This document shows, in pieces, positions 14,073 to 21,230 of a stretch of 22,208 bases of DNA. Position numbers and translations under genes: made by a program. The DNA lies in IMG/VR virus record IMGVR_UViG_3300005748_000419, positions 1 through 22,208 of that record. One strand, 5' to 3'. Position 1 is the stretch's first letter; each line of letters starts with the position of its first letter. Source of the DNA: a virus. Below the pieces are notes generated by a model. It did no database searches and was not told the DNA's origin. It saw only the letters and a list, made by a program, of their open reading frames with translations.

Positions 14073-14930
14073 ATGATAGGAATTATAGCAACTGATGATT
14101 TAACTATTGTTGGGCATAGTTTATTTAAAAATTTTAGACTTGGACTACAAAATTATTTTAATCAAAATCTTATCAATATAAGATCGGTTCATGATCTAGA
14201 TAATATTGATATTCTGTTTATTGTGGATGAACATTTCGCTCCCAATGTGGATATATGGAAAAACGATACATTTATCAACAAGGTTAATTCAAAAAAAATT
14301 AAGACAGTTGTATTTAACTTCGAAAAGATATTCAGTAGTAAATTCCCGTGGAATGAAGATCATCAACGTGTATTAACACAAATACAGGATCTTATACAGA
14401 TTGTATCAGATGTAAATGACGCTAACAAATTAAGTAAAGAGATTATTAACAAGCAGCTACTTTCACGTGATACAGAGCTAGAATTTGATATTACAGAAAA
14501 GAAAAATAGAATACTCTTTATAGGTCAATCTGATAAGATATATAATCCGTCATATGCATACTCTAGAAGATATCAGCTGCTTAATAAACTATCAGAAAAT
14601 AAATCTCTACCAATTGATATAGTGGTAACGGATAGAAAATTTACATATAAAGAATATCTAACAAAACTGGCTAGTTATAAATTTATTCTAAACCCTCTCG
14701 GTACTGGAGATTTTTTAAATTTAAGATTTTATGAGACATTAAAGGTGGGTAGTATACCTATTCAACAGATAACACCAGACATGCAATCTATGTATAGAGA
14801 GTTAGATTTCTGTCATACATTTACAAATGCTGATGATCTATATATACCTGAAATTGAATTTAAGCAATTAGATTATTATCTAGAAGATTATTTTAATGAT
14901 ATAAATTTAAAATCATTACTAATAAAATGA
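14073..14930 (+). CDS. exostosin-like glycosyltransferase (divergent)
   Basis: 285 aa. Residues 203-222 (KFILNPLGTGDFLNLRFYET) with LKVGSIPIQQ are the signature shared with the other three exostosin-like domains. RILFIGQSD (146-154) is the preceding core strand. The N-terminal 140 residues are divergent and carry no motif I know. It begins 17 nt after the previous stop, the longest gap in this unit, and overlaps the last gene by ATGA. Assignment to a glycosyltransferase rests mainly on the motif and the context. Confidence 0.7.
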   Translation: MIGIIATDDLTIVGHSLFKNFRLGLQNYFNQNLINIRSVHDLDNIDILFIVDEHFAPNVDIWKNDTFINKVNSKKIKTVVFNFEKIFSSKFPWNEDHQRVLTQIQDLIQIVSDVNDANKLSKEIINKQLLSRDTELEFDITEKKNRILFIGQSDKIYNPSYAYSRRYQLLNKLSENKSLPIDIVVTDRKFTYKEYLTKLASYKFILNPLGTGDFLNLRFYETLKVGSIPIQQITPDMQSMYRELDFCHTFTNADDLYIPEIEFKQLDYYLEDYFNDINLKSLLIK

Positions 14931-15547
14931 ATACAGTTTTAATATTATCATATACAAAAGATATAGCATACTACAATATGCTTAAAGAATGTATAGAATC
15001 TATAGATGCAGATTGTGATATAGTTGTAGTTGAAACTAATTCAAAGCTCAAAGGTAAAGATATTAAACTACCTGCTCAGTTTATATTTCCAGAAGAAGAG
15101 TTTAATTATAATAGATTTTTAAATATTGGATTCTCTCATATTAGAGACAGTAAAAAGGTTATTATATCAAATAACGACGTCGTATATAGTAAAGGGTGTA
15201 TTGAAAAACTATTCAAATCATTAGATATCTACGACTCGGTCAGCCCCTCTGAGACAAAAATGGAAAAAAATATTGAAGGTAATACTGTCGGTAAACTCGT
15301 TAAAGGTTGGTGTATTGGTCTTAGTATAGAAGTATATAACAAGATGGGTGAGTGGGATGAGAATTTCTCATTCTGGTATCAAGACAATGATTACTGTAAT
15401 TTCATTTCTAGAGAAAAATTTAAACATTGTTTAATAGGAGATGCTGTAGCAGTACATAGAATATCTGCAAGTCATGGTCTCGTTAGCAATATACATGAAA
15501 TGACACATGGACTCGAAGATGTATTGCATGCAAAGTGGGTTAAGTAG
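14927..15547 (+). CDS. GT2-like glycosyltransferase
   Basis: 206 aa, short for the family. It has VVVET (33-37), FNYNRFLNIGF (59-69), SNNDVVYS (81-88, equivalent to the DxD site), CIGLSIEVYNKMGEWDENF (129-147) and FWYQDNDYC (149-157). This is the pattern of GT2 rhamnosyltransferase-like enzymes, in which the last acidic residues act in catalysis. It ends the eleven-gene unit; no terminator is visible in the following 41 nt, where the next promoter lies. Confidence 0.83.
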   Translation: MNTVLILSYTKDIAYYNMLKECIESIDADCDIVVVETNSKLKGKDIKLPAQFIFPEEEFNYNRFLNIGFSHIRDSKKVIISNNDVVYSKGCIEKLFKSLDIYDSVSPSETKMEKNIEGNTVGKLVKGWCIGLSIEVYNKMGEWDENFSFWYQDNDYCNFISREKFKHCLIGDAVAVHRISASHGLVSNIHEMTHGLEDVLHAKWVK

Positions 15548-15557
15548 CATTAGATAG

Positions 15558-15586
15558 TTGATACCTTATTAGTCATATATTATAAT
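15558..15586 (+). promoter_or_regulatory. sigma70-like promoter of DUF366 gene
   Basis: TTGATA (15558-15563), a 17-nt spacer and TATAAT (15581-15586). This is the best sigma70 match in the window (five of six and six of six bases). The ATG at 15595 is 8 nt further, so the mRNA would start at about the start codon. It separates this gene from the glycan operon upstream. Confidence 0.7.
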
Positions 15587-15594
15587 AGGTGTAT

Positions 15595-16185
15595 ATGATT
15601 ATTAAAGATATTAAAGTATACGATGGTCCATTAATTCATAAGCGTTTTGCATATGATTACTTCCGCAATAAGACTCTGCCGATTGGTAATATTATTGCAT
15701 TTAGATGTCCGATGGATGTTAGTATCGATGGTATGATCGATCAAGAAGATGTTCTCCAAGGTGATTATATTGCTAGTGATGATGCTATTAACTTCTGTTG
15801 GGAAATCCCTAATCTGGATAAGCTCGGAGCTGTAGCATTTCAGCGACTGTTGAACACGCAAATCGCTAATATTCTCTCGTCAAAATATATTAAAAAGCCT
15901 ATCGAAGTGGATGGTGATGATCTCATGGTACATGATGAGTTTGAAGGTAGTGATGGTACTTTACAGAAGGTAGGTAAGTGCAGTGTTAGTATTACATATT
16001 CTAAAGATAACGTCGCTATTGGACATACCGGTATTAATGTTAATGCTGGTCGTAAGGCTCCAAACTTTGCATATAGTACCGAATTAACAGATGAGCAAAC
16101 TGAGCAGTTTATGAAAGATATTATTGATCTATTCTACGCAATGGTTGACGATATGTTTATTGCAACAACTAAAATTAATCTTTAA
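15595..16185 (+). CDS. DUF366 family protein (7-deazaguanine modification candidate)
   Basis: 196 aa. Residues 9-42 (YDG, then IIAFRCPMDV), 47-67 (MIDQEDVLQGDYIASDDAIN, then F), GDDLMV (107-112), VGKCSVSITY (126-135) and GHTGINVNAG (143-152) follow the order and spacing of the DUF366 family, known mainly from archaea and bacteria. From memory, a DUF366 protein in phages with 7-deazaguanine DNA was named DpdL and linked to conversion of 7-carboxy-7-deazaguanine to 7-deazaguanine; I cannot check this here. QueE at 28-774 would supply the substrate. The ATG at 15595 is chosen over an in-frame GTG at 15589 because of promoter spacing. The next gene overlaps its stop by 1 nt. Confidence 0.82.
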   Translation: MIIKDIKVYDGPLIHKRFAYDYFRNKTLPIGNIIAFRCPMDVSIDGMIDQEDVLQGDYIASDDAINFCWEIPNLDKLGAVAFQRLLNTQIANILSSKYIKKPIEVDGDDLMVHDEFEGSDGTLQKVGKCSVSITYSKDNVAIGHTGINVNAGRKAPNFAYSTELTDEQTEQFMKDIIDLFYAMVDDMFIATTKINL

Positions 16186-16364
16186 TGTTAGAAATTGAAA
16201 ATAAGATTAAAGTAGTACTCCGTATGCTGCTAAGCGATACTGCATGGGAGTACCAGAGATTTAAATCTCACAATGAAGAAAAATCTATTAATTCCTTTGT
16301 AGCTAGAAATACAGCACTATCAAAAGCTAAAGAAATGGTAGAGAAGGAGCTTACTAACTTATGA
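16185..16364 (+). CDS. small protein of unknown function (59 aa)
   Basis: 59 aa, starting MLEIENKIKVVLRMLLSD and ending VEKELTNL. It appears wholly helical and charged, with no membrane segment and no family I recognise. It is supported by its packing: the ATG overlaps the DUF366 stop (TAATG) and its TGA overlaps the next ATG (ATGA, 16361-16364). Its reading frame has the codon style of the neighbours. It is probably co-transcribed with DUF366 from the promoter at 15558. Confidence 0.7.
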   Translation: MLEIENKIKVVLRMLLSDTAWEYQRFKSHNEEKSINSFVARNTALSKAKEMVEKELTNL

Positions 16365-16726
16365 CAATATTTCAATACTTAAATAGTCTATTATTTAGTA
16401 AGAAGAAAATAGATATGAATTGTGATGATGAGTCGCAATTCAATTTATTTATGGTTAATAGATGGACGAGTATGTATTCAAAAGAGATGAATGAATACGT
16501 AAATGAAACAACTAACAAGTATTGGAGTCTGTTCGATGATAAGTTATCGCAGTACGACTATATATATTCAGTGTTTCCGAGATTGAGGTTTAAAAGGTTA
16601 AACTATCTTAAAAAGACAAAAAAGGAGAAGAAGAGTAAAGAAGAAAAGCAAATTATTCCAGAGTTTTACAGTGAGCGAGAATATAAGCATAACAGAGAAA
16701 TGTCAGACTTATTGCTCAGTCAATAA
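16361..16726 (+). CDS. possible clamp-loader small subunit-like phage protein
   Basis: 121 aa. The segment LFMVNRWTSMYSKEMNEYVN (about 29-48), then QYDYIYSVFPRLRFKRLNYL (64-83) and a Lys-rich helix (84-97), recalls the small clamp-loader (gp62-like) or related replication proteins of T4-like phages. There the pattern is an FMVNR-type motif, then a tyrosine-rich stretch and a basic KR-rich end. The match is from memory and partial; a conserved hypothetical protein is the safe reading. It follows the 59-aa gene by ATGA, and a broken thyX begins 6 nt after its stop. Confidence 0.6.
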   Translation: MTIFQYLNSLLFSKKKIDMNCDDESQFNLFMVNRWTSMYSKEMNEYVNETTNKYWSLFDDKLSQYDYIYSVFPRLRFKRLNYLKKTKKEKKSKEEKQIIPEFYSEREYKHNREMSDLLLSQ

Positions 16727-16732
16727 AATACT

Positions 16733-17043
16733 ATGAACAAAGTAAAATTAGTTTCGTACTCAACACCTGCGATTGAATTTAATGACAGGGGTATAAACGA
16801 CTGCCAAGATCTAAAGAAGCATACGAGTGGGTTATCGGTAAAGGTATTGCGAAAGAGCAGGCCCGAGCCGTTCTGCCTGAAGGAAACACAGTAAGTAGAA
16901 TGTATGTGAACGGTACTCTTCGTAGCTGGGTACATTATATTGAACTTAGAGCTGGCGTTGAAACTCAATTAGAGCATAGATTAATTGCTCGGGAATGCGC
17001 AAAAGAGATTGCTAAAACTTTCCCGTTGATTTGTGATTTATAA
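16733..17043 (+). pseudogene. thyX: thyX remnant with internal deletion and frameshift
   Basis: A broken flavin-dependent thymidylate synthase gene. From 16733 the frame starts like ThyX (MNKVKLVSYSTPAIEFNDRG, then INDCQDL) and stays open to a TAA at 16892-16894. From about 16807 another frame reads the C-terminal part of ThyX: KEAYEWVIGKGIAKEQARAV (from 16813), NTVSRMYVNGTLRSWVHYIE and LEHRLIARECAKEIA, ending at 17043. Together these supply about 105 residues of an expected 210-220 or more. The missing part contains the RHR motif and FAD site, so no active enzyme can be made. The join is in CCAAGATCTAAAG (16804-16816); AGATCT suggests a microhomology deletion. An assembly error cannot be excluded. 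Confidence 0.88.
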
Positions 17044-17062
17044 GGTTTAAATAACTTTATAT

Positions 17063-17476
17063 ATGGCACAGGCAAGTATTGATAATTTAGCAACAAAAAG
17101 AAGTTTAATTGACCTTGAAGGTCACAGTCAAGGAGATTTTGGAATGGGAGATGAGTATATTCTCTCATTCCTTTTTGACGATATTCTATTAGTGGAGTTT
17201 ATTGATGAGGCGTCTGATGAATCTGGTGACGCAGTTAAAAGAGGCGGTATTTATATACCAACTAATGCTCTTAATAAGGCTTGGCGAAAAGCTAAAGTTA
17301 TTTTAGCAGGTCCGGAAGTTAAATATGCAAAGCAAGGAGATATTGTTATGTTTCCTAATGATAAAGGAGCTTCGATTGCAAATATGGACGTTGAAGGCTA
17401 TGGTAGAATTAAAAAGGGTATGTTCTTAAATGAGCAGCGCTTATTTGGAATTTGCAAAGAGCAACCTAGTAAATAA
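17063..17476 (+). CDS. GroES/gp31-like co-chaperonin
   Basis: 137 aa. Residues 39-130 fit the Cpn10 barrel: DDILLVEF (39-46), GGIYIP (61-66), WRKAKVILAGPEV (74-86), GDIVMFPNDKG (92-102) and a final LFGIC (127-131). The stretch SDESGDAVKR (51-60) would be the mobile loop. T4 gp31 is the phage co-chaperonin that replaces GroES to fold the major capsid protein; this protein probably has that job. The first 35 residues are an extension without a known role. A late-like TTTAAATA (17046-17053) lies 9 nt upstream. The next gene begins on its last nucleotide (TAATG overlap). Confidence 0.7.
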   Translation: MAQASIDNLATKRSLIDLEGHSQGDFGMGDEYILSFLFDDILLVEFIDEASDESGDAVKRGGIYIPTNALNKAWRKAKVILAGPEVKYAKQGDIVMFPNDKGASIANMDVEGYGRIKKGMFLNEQRLFGICKEQPSK

Positions 17477-17853
17477 TGCCGCAAATAGGTTTACAGAGCT
17501 TAAAGCAGATACTTCAAAGTAATGTCTGTGAGATTAGATTTACAAAAAGAAGACCTGAGCTAACAGGTCAGCTTTATAGAACGATGCTCTGTTCTCTAGA
17601 TAATAGCCTTTTAAATAGTGTCAATGGTCGTACAACTCTTAACTTCAAGCCACCTACAGGTGCGCCAAAATATAATCCGGAAAGTAAAAATCTATTATTA
17701 GTATGGGATATTTTTATGCAGGATTGGAGAATGGTTAGCATGGATAGCTGCGATTTAATTAAGACTATTCCGAGTGATGAGTTTTGGGAATATTTTAATA
17801 AACATATCTATAATATGACTATACAAGAAAAAAATCAATTTATGGGACGATGA
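17476..17853 (+). CDS. WYL_2/Sm-like SH3-fold protein (DUF2693 type)
   Basis: 125 aa. VCEIRFTKRRPELTGQLYRT (17-36) and LLLVWDIFMQDWRMVSMDS (73-91) are the two halves of the WYL_2 (formerly DUF2693) pattern, a small beta-barrel common in T4-like phages. Its role is not established; Sm-like barrels usually bind nucleic acid. The section between (residues 47-72) is a proline-rich loop. It overlaps the following unknown gene by ATGA. Confidence 0.75.
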   Translation: MPQIGLQSLKQILQSNVCEIRFTKRRPELTGQLYRTMLCSLDNSLLNSVNGRTTLNFKPPTGAPKYNPESKNLLLVWDIFMQDWRMVSMDSCDLIKTIPSDEFWEYFNKHIYNMTIQEKNQFMGR

Positions 17854-18194
17854 GTAATATAGATAGTGTAGAAGATAGTATTAGTAAATTCCTATTAAGA
17901 GATGTCGTTTTCTATATAAAAGAAGGTAAGACGCTCAAGAAAGGTAAGTTAATATTGTTTAGATTTAAAGAATTTCACTTTAATTTTACTCTAAAAAACG
18001 AAAAAGGTGATCATAAAATATATGAAATACCTTATCCATATGCTCATAATATTTACGATGATCATATTAACTTCTCTTATAATATTGAAGACTTTACATT
18101 AAAGGATAGTAGTTTATATTACAAGGTAAAGGCGATGAATACATCAACAGCATCTAAACTATATAATTCGATGCTTGTTTTATCAGCTATATAA
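17850..18194 (+). CDS. conserved-looking protein of unknown function
   Basis: 114 aa, not recognised. It is rich in Phe, Tyr, Lys and Asp with a beta-sheet look (KLILFRFKEFHFNFTLKN at about 33-50) and a Tyr-rich middle. There is no membrane segment or metal motif. It overlaps the WYL_2 gene by ATGA, and the helicase promoter follows at once, so it is likely the end of the GroES-WYL_2 unit. Confidence 0.65.
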   Translation: MSNIDSVEDSISKFLLRDVVFYIKEGKTLKKGKLILFRFKEFHFNFTLKNEKGDHKIYEIPYPYAHNIYDDHINFSYNIEDFTLKDSSLYYKVKAMNTSTASKLYNSMLVLSAI

Positions 18195-18202
18195 TGTATA
18201 AT
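18175..18202 (+). promoter_or_regulatory. sigma70-like promoter of helicase gene
   Basis: TATAAT (18197-18202), with TTGTTT (18175-18180) at 16 nt upstream as a weak -35 box. The ATG at 18213 is 10 nt further, again nearly leaderless. Confidence 0.5.
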
Positions 18203-18212
18203 ATGGCTATAT

Positions 18213-19841
18213 ATGATAAGCCATTTTTTAGCTAACTTCCCGGAGAATTTTAAACCTAACGATCAGCAGGTTAATATTATTCAGCAAATCGAAAAGGCGT
18301 TTAACAGCGGTAGTAAATTTGTTATATGCAGCGCACCTACAGGTTCTGGTAAGAGCTTTGTATCAAAAACATTAGCGAACGTCTCAAGCGATCCAACTGC
18401 AACATTTAAAAATTATATTAATACGTACGAGGCGTATAAAATGGATCAAGCAGGTTCATATACATACGAACAAGAATGTAAAGATGAACTACCTGCAGGG
18501 GCATTTGCATTAACAATCACTAAAACATTACAGGATCAGTATAAGAGTATATTTGAAGATACAGCTATACTTAAAGGTAAATCTAATTATCAATGTGAGG
18601 TAGATCCTAATTATGATGTTGATACTGCACCTTGTATACATACAAGGCATATAAGAGATGATTGCTGGCGTAAAAATATCTGCCCGTATTATAACGCACG
18701 TAATAACTCCCTAACAAGTAAATTTAGCGCGTTGAATTATAATATGTTTTTGGCTTTACCAAACCATGTTAAATATAGGGATTATATTATTTGTGATGAA
18801 GCATCGGAGTTAGAAGATGAAATAGTTAAGCAATTCTCAGCTACTATTGATATTAAAAAGCTTCGAGCATTTAAGGTTAAAATCTTCCCCTTATCATCTA
18901 CTTCACCAGCTACCGTTAGAACTTGGATCAATACAATTCGTGCAGAGGTAACAGAGCATATGAATGATCTTCATAATAATATGAAGAAGAAAGCAGGTCT
19001 AACTCAGAGCGAAAAGGGTAAGTTACAGTATTTAAAAAATATACATAGAACGTTAACTCTAATTGATGAAACATGGGAAACATGTGAGTATGTCGTACAG
19101 GTAGTAGATAGAGATAACATAAAGCTTACACCTCTTAAAGTTAATACATTAACCAAATATATCTTTCAATACGCTGATAAGGTTTTATTAATGTCAGCTA
19201 CTATTATTGATCATAAAAATTTAGCCAAAACGTTAGGTATCACTGATTACGAATACATTGAGTCAGATAGTGGTTTTGATCCTGCGAAAGCACCCATTTA
19301 TATTTCTCAAACAAATAAATTAAATCATGCTAATCTCCAGAAGGCTCTACCTTCTATAGTTAAGCAGATTGATGCTATATGTGAAAAGCATAAAGACGAG
19401 AAGGGGATTATACATACACATACTAATAGTATAACAAGCTTTATTAAGAATAATACAAATAGCAATAGATTTCTATATAGAGATCAAATGAATAAGAATG
19501 AAGATATTCTTGATATGCACGAAAAATCTCAGAATCCTACTGTTCTTGTTAGCCCATCTCTTGGCCTTGGTGTGGATCTTAAAGGCGATTTAGCAAGGTT
19601 TCAAATTATCGTAAAAGCAGCCTATTTACCTTTAGGTGATGATAGAATTAAAAAAATGTTCAATCAAGATAAACAATGGTACACAAACAAGATGCTTTCA
19701 AATTTTATACAGCAGTGTGGTAGAGGTATTAGAAGTAAAGATGATCATTGTGTTACATATGTTTTAGACGCAAATATTTTTAATGCTGTTATACGTAATA
19801 AGAGCAAACTACCAAAGTACTTTCTCGAGAGGTTCGTATAA
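18213..19841 (+). CDS. XPD/DinG-type superfamily 2 helicase with Fe-S cluster
   Basis: 542 aa. Motif I is APTGSGKS (41-48), motif II DEAS (195-198), motif III LMSAT (326-330) and motif VI QQCGRGIRS (500-508), the order of Rad3/XPD/DinG helicases. Four cysteines between motifs I and II (C128, C141, C151, C157) match a 4Fe-4S cluster of that family. It should unwind DNA 5' to 3' using ATP. A role in phage replication, recombination or repair fits the nearby nrdA and nuclease. Its own promoter is sigma70-like. The stop codon lies inside the late octamer of the next gene (19837-19844). Confidence 0.88.
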   Translation: MISHFLANFPENFKPNDQQVNIIQQIEKAFNSGSKFVICSAPTGSGKSFVSKTLANVSSDPTATFKNYINTYEAYKMDQAGSYTYEQECKDELPAGAFALTITKTLQDQYKSIFEDTAILKGKSNYQCEVDPNYDVDTAPCIHTRHIRDDCWRKNICPYYNARNNSLTSKFSALNYNMFLALPNHVKYRDYIICDEASELEDEIVKQFSATIDIKKLRAFKVKIFPLSSTSPATVRTWINTIRAEVTEHMNDLHNNMKKKAGLTQSEKGKLQYLKNIHRTLTLIDETWETCEYVVQVVDRDNIKLTPLKVNTLTKYIFQYADKVLLMSATIIDHKNLAKTLGITDYEYIESDSGFDPAKAPIYISQTNKLNHANLQKALPSIVKQIDAICEKHKDEKGIIHTHTNSITSFIKNNTNSNRFLYRDQMNKNEDILDMHEKSQNPTVLVSPSLGLGVDLKGDLARFQIIVKAAYLPLGDDRIKKMFNQDKQWYTNKMLSNFIQQCGRGIRSKDDHCVTYVLDANIFNAVIRNKSKLPKYFLERFV

Positions 19842-19844
19842 ATA
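19837..19844 (+). promoter_or_regulatory. T4-type late promoter octamer
   Basis: A perfect TATAAATA ending 5 nt before the ATG at 19850 and overlapping the helicase stop codon. It predicts late expression of the lysozyme-like protein. Confidence 0.65.
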
Positions 19845-19849
19845 ATATT

Positions 19850-20401
19850 ATGCAGACGTTTAAAGAGTACTATATTGAAGAAGGTAAGTTAGGTAAAGCT
19901 TTAGCGATGGGAGCATTAGCTACATCCTCTCTATTCGGAGATTTCGTACAAGATTGGTCGAAATATTATCAAACTAGTAACGATCCTCAGAAAGAAGCTC
20001 GAGCTACAAAAGTATTAAAAGCCGATATTGAAGCACCTGCAGATGCTAAAACGGCAATACAGGTAGCTGCAAAGATTTTTGCTGGTGATGAAGGTCATAC
20101 AGAGCAAGAATTTATTGATGTTTTAATAAAAACAGGAGCTGTAGAATCTGGTTACCGTACAAGAGTGCAGAGTGGTGGTGGGCCTGCTAGAAGTTATTGG
20201 CAAGTTGAACCTAAAACTGCTATGAGTCTGGTTAAGAATTCTCATCAATATTTTGGACCTAAATTTCATAAAGCGTTTGGTAAAGATGCATTAAAAAGAT
20301 TACAAGATTATGACGAGAAAGCTTGGTCTAATATTTTAGAGAAGAATGATGCATTAGGAGCTACAATGGCAGCTGCAAAATGGTTATCTACTTCTTGGTA
20401 G
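19850..20401 (+). CDS. virion lysozyme/transglycosylase-like protein with internal-protein leader
   Basis: 183 aa. Residues 98-117 (VESGYRTRVQSGGGPARSYW) followed by QVEP hold the glutamate of the lysozyme/transglycosylase fold (E99), with a GGGPAR-type loop known from phage virion lysozymes. Cleavage of peptidoglycan on DNA entry would be the role. Residues 1-13 (MQTFKEYYIEEGK) look like the leader of T4 internal head proteins (M-x-T-aromatic-x-E), with I9-E10-E11-G12 matching the [LI]xE-G site of the prohead protease. Residues 15-30 are hydrophobic. The protein ends soon after AAAKWLSTSW, and I expected a longer C-terminal part, so a shortening is possible. It converges on a gene that overlaps its last 14 nt. 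Confidence 0.72.
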   Translation: MQTFKEYYIEEGKLGKALAMGALATSSLFGDFVQDWSKYYQTSNDPQKEARATKVLKADIEAPADAKTAIQVAAKIFAGDEGHTEQEFIDVLIKTGAVESGYRTRVQSGGGPARSYWQVEPKTAMSLVKNSHQYFGPKFHKAFGKDALKRLQDYDEKAWSNILEKNDALGATMAAAKWLSTSW

Positions 20402-20618
20402 ATTTCTTCTTACGCTTTGGTAACTTAATAAACAGCGTATTCATCTTACCGCCAGGTTGCCCTTTAAATCCGCTAATAGCTTTAGTGCTATGAGGTTCAT
20501 TTAATTGAGGGTTGACTGTACCAAATTTACCGCGCGGTTTAACTTTACCTGGGCGCTGAACATCTATAGGTATACGAAAATCTTCTAATATATTATCAAC
20601 TAGGCTATTGAATTTCAT
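20388..20618 (-). CDS. basic protein with capsid-targeting-like leader
   Basis: 76 aa, not recognised. The N-terminus MKFNSLVDNILEDFRIP shares L6, D8, I10, L11 and E12 with the leader of the superoxide dismutase, and contains an ILE-D site like that used by T4 prohead protease. The rest is proline- and glycine-rich and very basic (PGKVKPRGKFGTVNP, then a KRKKKSTKK end), suited to contact with DNA. It starts 5 nt after the late-type AATAAATA on the minus strand. A packaged DNA-binding protein is my inference. It converges with the lysozyme-like gene and overlaps it by 14 nt. Confidence 0.65.
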   Translation of the reverse strand: MKFNSLVDNILEDFRIPIDVQRPGKVKPRGKFGTVNPQLNEPHSTKAISGFKGQPGGKMNTLFIKLPKRKKKSTKK

Positions 20619-20625
20619 ATAAATA
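20618..20625 (+). promoter_or_regulatory. T4-type late octamer (plus strand)
   Basis: TATAAATA on the plus strand, overlapping by two bases the minus-strand AATAAATA. It ends 12 nt before the ATG at 20638. The TATAAT at 20631-20636 is a second candidate box for the same gene, closer to the start, so the real driver is uncertain. Confidence 0.4.
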
Positions 20626-20631
20626 TTTATT
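20624..20631 (-). promoter_or_regulatory. T4-type late promoter octamer (variant)
   Basis: AATAAATA on the minus strand, one base from the late consensus, 5 nt before the ATG at 20618. Confidence 0.5.
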
Positions 20632-20637
20632 ATAATT

Positions 20638-21012
20638 ATGTTAATGGCAAAGACAAAAAAGATAACTTGTGTTGTTACTGGTAAGCAGACTATTTATTCC
20701 GGCGACTTTTTACAGAAAAAAATAGATGAGTACGGCTCTGAAGAAAAGTTAAATGAGATGTATATCTGTAGAGAAGTAAAGAGCTTTCTTAAAAAAGGAT
20801 ATAAAGTCGTAGATATTCGAAAGATTTTAAATGTCGATGATAAAACACCTCTACCTAATGATGAGACTCTTACCAGTATAGAAGCCGCGTTTCTTAAAGT
20901 TAGTATCTTAAAAGACCACCCAACATTTAATGAGGCATTAACATGCTTTACTTATAATAAATCTGATAATGACGTTGAAAATTTTATAAACCAGTATATA
21001 ATTGGAGTATGA
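20638..21012 (+). CDS. conserved phage protein of unknown function
   Basis: 124 aa. The segment KKITCVVTGKQTIYSGDFLQ (7-26), then YGSEEKL and MYICREVKSFLKKGYKVVDI with a following RKILNV, is a pattern I recall in T4-like phages without a function. C11 and C44 could be metal ligands, but only two are seen. The ATG at 20638 reads MLMAKTKK; the ATG at 20644 (MAKTKK) is an equally likely start, at 7 nt from a TATAAT. It overlaps the next gene by ATGA. Confidence 0.75.
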   Translation: MLMAKTKKITCVVTGKQTIYSGDFLQKKIDEYGSEEKLNEMYICREVKSFLKKGYKVVDIRKILNVDDKTPLPNDETLTSIEAAFLKVSILKDHPTFNEALTCFTYNKSDNDVENFINQYIIGV

Positions 21013-21230
21013 AAACATTAACAGCAAGGATTAGAAAAGATAAAATTGAGATATTTGATGCCGTTTCAGGTGGTATATACCGCACTCACTCATTACCACC
21101 AGGTAATTATACAAATCTGGCAATTGCTGGTGATATGGTATCTGTAACTATCCAAACACCGTATTCAGGTGATAAGATTAGAACAATCAACATGCAGACA
21201 GGATCAATCGTTAGCGATATTAGCATGTAA
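21009..21230 (+). CDS. small conserved-looking beta protein
   Basis: 73 aa, with alternating polar and hydrophobic strands (ARIRKDKIEIFDAVSGG, then MVSVTIQTPYSGDKIRTIN). It could be a single small beta-barrel domain, as in small phage proteins of unknown function. No membrane or enzyme motif is seen. It overlaps the previous gene by ATGA (21009-21012) and is followed after 2 nt by the next. Confidence 0.65.
   Translation: MKTLTARIRKDKIEIFDAVSGGIYRTHSLPPGNYTNLAIAGDMVSVTIQTPYSGDKIRTINMQTGSIVSDISM

Noticed and set aside
16720-17168. Two minus-strand open frames over the thyX remnant
   Set aside because: They are antisense to clear ThyX segments and to the GroES-like gene start, with no promoter motif; they look like chance frames.
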